The translations under genes were made by a program, and so were the position numbers. Shown piece by piece: positions 7,939 to 12,731 of a stretch of 12,731 nt of DNA (the stretch's first letter is position 1; each line of letters begins with the position of its first letter). Below the pieces are notes generated by a model that worked only from the letters and a program-made list of their open reading frames with translations, was not told the origin of the DNA and searched no databases. The DNA lies in the NCBI GenBank assembly GCA_021107195.1, contig JAIOTF010000219.1, positions 1-12,731 on the forward strand, given 5' to 3'. The DNA comes from Anaerolineaceae bacterium. GTDB taxonomy: Bacteria > Chloroflexota > Anaerolineae > Anaerolineales > Anaerolineaceae.

Positions 7939-10674
7939 AAGAAACATTTATCGGGTGTGGAGATCCGACAATCATTTATTGATTATTTTGCAGAGCGCGG
8001 TCACACTGTTGTTCCTTCGTCTTCGCTGGTGCCGGGCGGGGATCAAACATTATTGTTTACCAATGCAGGGATGGTGCAATTCAAGGATATTTTTCTGGGT
8101 ACTGACCGACGGTCATATTCACGCGCTGTCGATTCGCAAAAATGCATGCGTGTAGCCGGTAAACATAATGACCTGGACGATGTTGGGCGAGATGATTCGC
8201 ATCATACTTTTTTTGAAATGTTGGGCAACTGGTCTTTTGGTGATTATTACAAAGAAGAGGCGATTAGTTGGGCATGGGAACTTTTGACCGAGGTTTGGGG
8301 GCTAGACAAGAGCAAACTCTGGGCAACTTGTTTTAAGGATGACCAAGGGCAGATTCCAACTGATGAGGAGGCGGCAGAGATTTGGCGGAAACAACCCGGG
8401 ATTAACCCAGACCAGGTTCTTTATTTTGGACGCAAAGATAACCTGTGGGAAATGGCGGAGACAGGACCCTGTGGCCCATGCAGTGAGATCCACATTGATT
8501 TGGGTCCCGAGTTTTGTAATAAGAAAGATGAAGCGGGGCATGAATGTCATGTGAATGGCGATTGCAGCCGGTTTTTGGAATTGTGGAATTTGGTCTTCAT
8601 TCAATACAACAGACTGAATGCCACTGAATTTGAGCCGTTGCCTGCAACACACGTTGATACCGGTATGGGTTTTGAGCGCATCGTGGCAGTTATACAGGGC
8701 GTTTATTCCAACTATCGCACTGACTTGTTGTCTCCGTTGCTGGATAAAGTGCAGGAACTGACGGGACAAAGTAATGCTGAACGAGAAATGAATATTACAC
8801 CTTACCGGGTGATTGCGGACCATAGCCGGGCGGCTGCTTTCCTGATCGCAGATGGTGTTGTGCCGGGGAATACTGGCCGAAATTATGTGTGCCGGATGAT
8901 TGTTCGCCGGGCGGCTCGCTTTGGGTCAAAGATAGGTTTGAATGATCCATTCCTGGCTCAGGTGGCAGATGTGGTTATAAGTAATTACAGAGATGCTTAT
9001 CCGGAGTTGGCTAAAAACCGCAAGACGATCCTGGACAATCTAACTCGTGAAGAAAAACGCTTCCAGCGAACAGTCGAAACTGGACTCAGCCATCTGAATG
9101 ATTTGTTGGAAGGGCTCAAAAAAATTGGTCAACCGATTTTGGATGGACATGTTGCATTTGATTTGTATGCTACCCACGGTTTGCCGCTTGAAATCACAAG
9201 AGATATTGCCCGTGAACAAGGACTCGGAGTTGAGGAAGAAGGTTTTCATGAGGCAATGGAAACACATCGCATTGCATCAGGCGCTGGACAAACCTTTGGC
9301 TCTGCCGGCGGCGATGATGTGGAGGTATTCCGTAATCTCTATGAGACTCTGGTAGAGGACGAGAAATTACCTGAAGACGGTGTGGTTTATGAGCCGTATG
9401 GCAAACTGGAACAGGAAGGTGAAATCCTGGGGCTGGTCCGAGAAGGGGAGGCTGTATCACAGGTTTCTGAGGGCGAAATTGTTGAAGTAATTCTGCCGGC
9501 GACCAGTTTCTACCTTGAAAGTGGCGGTCAGGTTTCTGATCATGGAACGATTCAATCTACGCCAGACGCGGGATGGAAAATTGTTATTGAAGATGTGCGC
9601 AAACCTGCAGACGGGGTGATCACTCTTGGTGGCAAAGTTGTGCACGGCACAGTCAAAGTTGGTGAAAAGGCATTGTCTGCTGTTGATTCTGAACGCCGCA
9701 TTGCTATCATGCGCAACCATACTGCAACACATTTGCTGCATGCGGCATTGCATCAGGTCTTAGGTGATCATGCCCGCCAGGCTGGGTCATTGGTTGCACC
9801 GGATCGGCTTCGGTTTGATTTTACTCATCCCGAGGCGGTAACGACGGAGCAGCTTGCAGAGATAGAAGAGTATGTCAATCAAACAATCCTGAAGAATTAT
9901 TCGTTAAACATTGCAAACAAGTCACGGGATGAGGCAATTTCTGAGGGCGCGATGGCGTTGTTCGGTGAAAAATACGGTGAGACAGTGCGTACGATCAGCA
10001 TCGGAGACGGAGTGCCTTTTTCGTATGAATTGTGTGGCGGCACGCATGTTGATGAAACAGGGATGATTGGCTTGTTCCTGATCACCAGCGAGAGCAGCGT
10101 GGCGGCTGGTATTCGCCGGATTGAAGCCGTTACCGGAGAGGGAGCATACCAGATCGCCCGCCGCAGATTGAGTGCGCTGCGGGAGAGTGCTTCCCTGCTG
10201 GCGACATCAATGGATGATGTGCCTGCCAGAATTGAAACTGTGCTTGCGGAGCAGGATAAGGTTAAGAAGGAAGTCTTCAAATTGCGCCAGAAGCTGGCCG
10301 CTCAGGAATTCATTGGCTCGCTTGAAAACGTTCCAATGATCGGCGATACGCCAGTTTTGGTGACCTGTTTGCCGGACGCCAATACTGATATATTGCGGAA
10401 GATGACGGATCGCTTCCGCGAGCGTTATGAGAATGGCGCTGTCATTTTGGGTAGTGTTGCCAAGGGCAAACCGGTGTTTGTGGCTTCTGTGTCGGACGAA
10501 TTGATTGCAAAGGGCCTGCATGCCGGTGAGATCGTGAAAGCCGCAGCGAAAGTGGTTGGCGGCGGCGGTGGCGGAAGACCGAATATGGCTCAAGCCGGCG
10601 GCAAAGACCCGGAAAAATTGGGCGAGGCGATGGACCAGGTAAAGCATTTGATCAAAGAAAAACTTCAAGAGTAA
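7936..10674 (+). CDS. alaS: Alanyl-tRNA synthetase
   Basis: This cytosolic class II enzyme joins alanine to tRNA-Ala using ATP and hydrolyses mischarged Ser- and Gly-tRNA-Ala. It is 912 residues, close to the usual 870-900, and looks complete. The N-terminus (SFIDYFAERGHTVVPSSSLV, then LLFTNAGMVQFKDIFLG) and the segment with CGPCSEI (C179, C182) belong to the catalytic core. GMGFER (243-248) is the class II motif 3 region, and ADHSRAAAFLIADGVVPGN lies in the tRNA-recognition part. HTATH (H595, H599) and CGGTH (C700, H704) are the four zinc-binding residues of the editing site. The run of six glycines (875-880) followed by RPNMAQAGG is the C-Ala domain. A Cys/His-rich insertion lies at 194-210. 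The gene stands alone, with its own likely promoter upstream and a hairpin terminator downstream. Identification is secure. Confidence 0.98.
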   Translation: MKKHLSGVEIRQSFIDYFAERGHTVVPSSSLVPGGDQTLLFTNAGMVQFKDIFLGTDRRSYSRAVDSQKCMRVAGKHNDLDDVGRDDSHHTFFEMLGNWSFGDYYKEEAISWAWELLTEVWGLDKSKLWATCFKDDQGQIPTDEEAAEIWRKQPGINPDQVLYFGRKDNLWEMAETGPCGPCSEIHIDLGPEFCNKKDEAGHECHVNGDCSRFLELWNLVFIQYNRLNATEFEPLPATHVDTGMGFERIVAVIQGVYSNYRTDLLSPLLDKVQELTGQSNAEREMNITPYRVIADHSRAAAFLIADGVVPGNTGRNYVCRMIVRRAARFGSKIGLNDPFLAQVADVVISNYRDAYPELAKNRKTILDNLTREEKRFQRTVETGLSHLNDLLEGLKKIGQPILDGHVAFDLYATHGLPLEITRDIAREQGLGVEEEGFHEAMETHRIASGAGQTFGSAGGDDVEVFRNLYETLVEDEKLPEDGVVYEPYGKLEQEGEILGLVREGEAVSQVSEGEIVEVILPATSFYLESGGQVSDHGTIQSTPDAGWKIVIEDVRKPADGVITLGGKVVHGTVKVGEKALSAVDSERRIAIMRNHTATHLLHAALHQVLGDHARQAGSLVAPDRLRFDFTHPEAVTTEQLAEIEEYVNQTILKNYSLNIANKSRDEAISEGAMALFGEKYGETVRTISIGDGVPFSYELCGGTHVDETGMIGLFLITSESSVAAGIRRIEAVTGEGAYQIARRRLSALRESASLLATSMDDVPARIETVLAEQDKVKKEVFKLRQKLAAQEFIGSLENVPMIGDTPVLVTCLPDANTDILRKMTDRFRERYENGAVILGSVAKGKPVFVASVSDELIAKGLHAGEIVKAAAKVVGGGGGGRPNMAQAGGKDPEKLGEAMDQVKHLIKEKLQE

Positions 10675-10710
10675 AGTAAGTTCTTATTTGCCTTGCCGTT
10701 GGATTGAACA

Positions 10711-10750
10711 AAGATACCAGCTCGTTGGATGAGAGCTGGTATCTTATTTT
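10711..10750 (+). terminator. Strong terminator of alaS, possibly bidirectional
   Basis: A perfect 13-base stem pairs AAGATACCAGCTC (10711-10723) with GAGCTGGTATCTT (10733-10745) across a nine-base loop. ATTTT follows. It sits 36 bases after the alaS stop and 13 bases before the stop of the convergent metallophosphoesterase gene. Read on the other strand, the stem is followed by TTTGTTC, so it may also end the minus-strand operon. Confidence 0.85.
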
Positions 10751-10763
10751 AATGAGGAAAAAT

Positions 10764-11930
10764 TTACTCCTCGTTTGAAGAAATTTTCCATAAGATGATT
10801 TCCGGTGGACAGAGGAAGCGCACGCGGGGTGCACCAGCTCCTTCCATGCCGATCCCGCGGGTGATGTAGAGCTTCATGTTATCCATTTGGTAGAGACCGG
10901 ACTCGAATTGTTTGCCATACAGGGAGCCGGTGAAGAGGGCGCCGTAAAATGGTAGACGAACCTGTCCGCCGTGGGTGTGACCGGATAATTGCAGGTCGTA
11001 TCCCAGCCGGGCGGCGACGGGGGCAAGGTCAGGGGTGTGGTAGAGGAAGATGCGAAAGCTATCTTTGTCTTCAATGGTTTGGGTGACTTCTTCGAGCTTT
11101 GGGCCGTCTGTAAAGGGGTGGTGAGAGCAGTATGTACCCACCAAAGTTAATTGGTCGTTGCCAACCGGGATCGTGACGGCTTCATCTTTCAGCAAGTGAA
11201 CAGGGAGGTCGGCAAGAAGATCGGGGATGATTTCTTCCAGGTCGACGGCCGGGCTTCCGGTGACGAGGTAAACGCCGAGGGGCGCAGAAAGCTGCCGGAA
11301 AATGGTGCGTGCACCCTGCCAGGCTTCTTTGTCATGGAGATAAGACAGGTTGAGAATGTCGCCTGAGAAGAGGATTAAATCTGGTTTCAGATCCTTGACT
11401 TTTTGCAGTAGCCGGGTCTCTCGAATGGTGTGGCGTTCAAAATGAAGATCACTGAGATGCAGGATTTCCAGTGATGTGCCTTTTTGCAGCTTTGGCGTTT
11501 TGAGCGTCATGCGGGTGATTTTCAACTGGAAAGGCTCGATCCAGAAGCCGTAGATGACGGCGGCAGTTCCCATGAGTTGGACAAGGACAAACAGCCACAG
11601 TGGAAAGGGAATCAGGGCAAAGAAGCAGCGGGCGATTGCCAGTTGCAGAACGGCTGGTTTGGCAGGGCCAAAGGAGCGGCTTGTGTGGGGCAGCCAGGCG
11701 ACCAGGTTCCAGTCAATGAGGATGATGCCAAAGAGAATCAGGCTGCGGGTGAAAGACTGGTGGATGAGGGAAAAGATAGTCCCGATGGCAGTGAGGACAA
11801 TAAGTGTCAGGATAAAGACGATAAGGGAAGTGCGCTCGTAGTCTTTCAGCCAATGGAGGATGAAATCGAATGGATTCCCGCGGGTTCCGGGAAAGTTTTT
11901 GTGATTGGAAAAGTCTTTTTCAGGAATCAC
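10764..11930 (-). CDS. Membrane-anchored calcineurin-like metallophosphoesterase with degenerate GNHD motif
   Basis: This is a 388-residue protein. Hydrophobic segments at about 35-57, 62-80 and 95-130 make three or four membrane helices. The C-terminal half (about 152-385) is a metallophosphoesterase domain resembling the YaeI/YkuE-type group. The metal-binding motifs SDLH (D161, H163), SGD (D191), YHTPD (H298) and SGHTHGGQ (H318, H320) are all present. The usual GNHD motif, which gives a bridging Asn and an acid His, reads GSPAVD (225-230), so both are replaced. Activity may be reduced or altered. Family members hydrolyse phosphoesters, often in lipids or nucleotides; the substrate here is unknown. 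The GTG start lies two bases after the trmO stop, with a weak AGGG (minus strand, 11939-11936) five bases ahead, so translation is probably coupled. It is the last gene of the operon. The fold is certain; the function is not. Confidence 0.88.
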   Translation of the reverse strand: MIPEKDFSNHKNFPGTRGNPFDFILHWLKDYERTSLIVFILTLIVLTAIGTIFSLIHQSFTRSLILFGIILIDWNLVAWLPHTSRSFGPAKPAVLQLAIARCFFALIPFPLWLFVLVQLMGTAAVIYGFWIEPFQLKITRMTLKTPKLQKGTSLEILHLSDLHFERHTIRETRLLQKVKDLKPDLILFSGDILNLSYLHDKEAWQGARTIFRQLSAPLGVYLVTGSPAVDLEEIIPDLLADLPVHLLKDEAVTIPVGNDQLTLVGTYCSHHPFTDGPKLEEVTQTIEDKDSFRIFLYHTPDLAPVAARLGYDLQLSGHTHGGQVRLPFYGALFTGSLYGKQFESGLYQMDNMKLYITRGIGMEGAGAPRVRFLCPPEIILWKISSNEE

Positions 11931-11932
11931 AG

Positions 11933-12358
11933 TTACCCTGATGGGCTTGATGTTTTCAAAGGAATTGAGTCCAGCCCCTTGAAATAAGGCTTGATGTCGA
12001 GGACAGGAGTGCCATCCAGGGCGTCAATTCCGGAAATATGCAGGACATTCCCATCAACGCCCAATAATTTTACAAGGCTTAAACCAATGGGGTTTGGGCG
12101 CAGGGGGGTGCGGCTGGCAAAAAGTCCGACAGGTGCTGCTTGACCGTGGTGAGGTGTGACAACCCATTTGATGGGTTCAGTCTGACGGTCCAGCCAGTAA
12201 ATAATAAAGATATGCGAGTGCTTTTCCAGGCGAAAAAGGCCTTGCTCATTAGCAGGATCGATTGAAATGTAGAAAACCCCTTCAGCCTCAGTGATTGACT
12301 GACGAGGAGCATGTTTTGTATAGGGGGTGTGAATTATCCCGATAGGGTGAAATTGCAT
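11933..12358 (-). CDS. trmO: tRNA (N6-threonylcarbamoyladenosine(37)-N6)-methyltransferase TrmO
   Basis: TrmO, of the TsaA/VirR family, uses S-adenosylmethionine to methylate t6A at position 37 of some threonine tRNAs, giving m6t6A next to the anticodon. The protein has the expected opening (MQFHPIGIIHTPY), the family signature GLFASRTPLRPNPIGLSLV and the later DALDGTPVLDIKPY, in about 141 residues. That corresponds to the single beta-barrel catalytic domain without the C-terminal extension of the E. coli protein. The ATG at 12358 was chosen because it fits the family N-terminus. A TTG at 12373 would add five residues and overlap the stop of the upstream gene as TTGA. Neither start has a clear ribosome-binding site. 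It is the middle gene of a tightly packed three-gene operon. Confidence in the family is high. Confidence 0.93.
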   Translation of the reverse strand: MQFHPIGIIHTPYTKHAPRQSITEAEGVFYISIDPANEQGLFRLEKHSHIFIIYWLDRQTEPIKWVVTPHHGQAAPVGLFASRTPLRPNPIGLSLVKLLGVDGNVLHISGIDALDGTPVLDIKPYFKGLDSIPLKTSSPSG

Positions 12359-12369
12359 TTTTGAGGATT

Positions 12370-12731
12370 TCAAGGCGATGTATTAAGACCGCCCTTGAGT
12401 TCCTTCTGTAAATCCCTGAGAGCTTCCCAATTTTTTGATGCAGCCAGTTTGGCTTGTTCAGGCCAGGTTGTTGGAACGCCACGGCTTTTCGCTGTTCTTA
12501 GAATTTCTTTGATTTCATCAGGCGTGAGAGTTGCCAAAGCTTCAAAGCTGGTGATCCCGGCCTGGTTTAAAATACCTTCTGTCTTTGGCCCAATTCCTTC
12601 AATGCATTTCAAATCGTCAGCTTTTGTGGTTGGGGAAGCAGCCTTGGGAGTAGGTTTTGCTTGTGGCTTGGACTGCGGAACAGCGGGAATTGCTCTAGCC
12701 GGGGTTTTGGAAACAGGATGCACTTCATCGA
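12370..12731 (-). CDS. Helix-hairpin-helix domain protein, N-terminus cut by the window edge
   Basis: Only the C-terminal part is visible. The frame remains open to the edge (codons for Asp-Glu precede the GTG at 12723), so the start is outside the window. Numbering from that GTG, residues 8-33 are a Pro/Lys/Ala-rich linker. Residues 36-115 are a compact helical domain beginning DDLKCIEGIGPKTEGILNQA and containing WPEQAKLAASKNW. IEGIGPK is a helix-hairpin-helix turn, of the kind that contacts the DNA or RNA backbone. In my recollection this domain is often appended to other proteins in Chloroflexota and sometimes misannotated as ribosomal protein L21-related. The missing N-terminus would show what it is attached to. 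It is the first visible gene of the minus-strand operon, and its TGA at 12372-12370 lies 11 bases before the trmO ATG. Function is unknown. Confidence 0.8.
   Translation of the reverse strand, partial: DEVHPVSKTPARAIPAVPQSKPQAKPTPKAASPTTKADDLKCIEGIGPKTEGILNQAGITSFEALATLTPDEIKEILRTAKSRGVPTTWPEQAKLAASKNWEALRDLQKELKGGLNTSP

Noticed and set aside
8302..8823. Minus-strand open frame of 173 codons inside alaS
   Set aside because: It lies wholly opposite a secure conserved gene and shows no recognisable domain. It is a shadow of the alaS codon pattern.
11484..11987. Plus-strand open frame of 167 codons opposite the phosphoesterase and trmO end
   Set aside because: It is low-complexity and rich in charged residues, with no family signature. 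It is antisense to the membrane region of a well-supported gene and looks like a shadow frame.

Overview
The window looks like a chromosomal segment of a bacterium of moderate GC content, most likely Chloroflexota (Anaerolineae-like). That placement is an inference. It rests on the pairing of long TPR proteins with clan CD (caspase-fold) proteases, and on a short C-terminal helix-hairpin-helix domain of a type I associate with Chloroflexota. No rRNA, tRNA, CRISPR array, insertion sequence or integrase was seen.

Region 1 (2-7719, + strand) is the unusual part. It holds two genes that overlap by 10 bases. The first encodes at least 1669 residues of almost pure helical TPR repeat, and its reading frame is still open at the left edge, so its true start lies outside the window. 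The second encodes a 905-residue protein with TPR-like helices, a charged linker, and a clan CD cysteine protease domain of the C25 (gingipain) type with a candidate His625/Cys672 dyad. It has no signal peptide. A hairpin terminator at 7740-7780 closes the pair. A giant repeat scaffold coupled to an intracellular caspase-fold protease resembles sensor-protease effector pairs such as the TPR-CHAT protease of type III-E CRISPR systems, but no nucleic-acid-targeting component is visible here.

Region 2 (7720-10745, + strand) is housekeeping. A short intergenic stretch carries a plausible sigma70-type promoter and leader, followed by alaS, a complete alanyl-tRNA synthetase with aminoacylation, editing and C-Ala domains. 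A strong hairpin terminator follows it and sits between alaS and the convergent operon.

Region 3 (12731-10764, - strand) is a tightly packed three-gene operon. In transcription order it encodes a helix-hairpin-helix protein (cut by the right edge), the tRNA t6A37 methyltransferase TrmO, and a membrane-anchored metallophosphoesterase whose usual GNHD metal motif is degenerate. Spacing is near zero throughout, and GTG or TTG starts are used or possible, which suggests translational coupling. alaS and trmO both act on tRNA but lie on opposite strands in separate transcription units.
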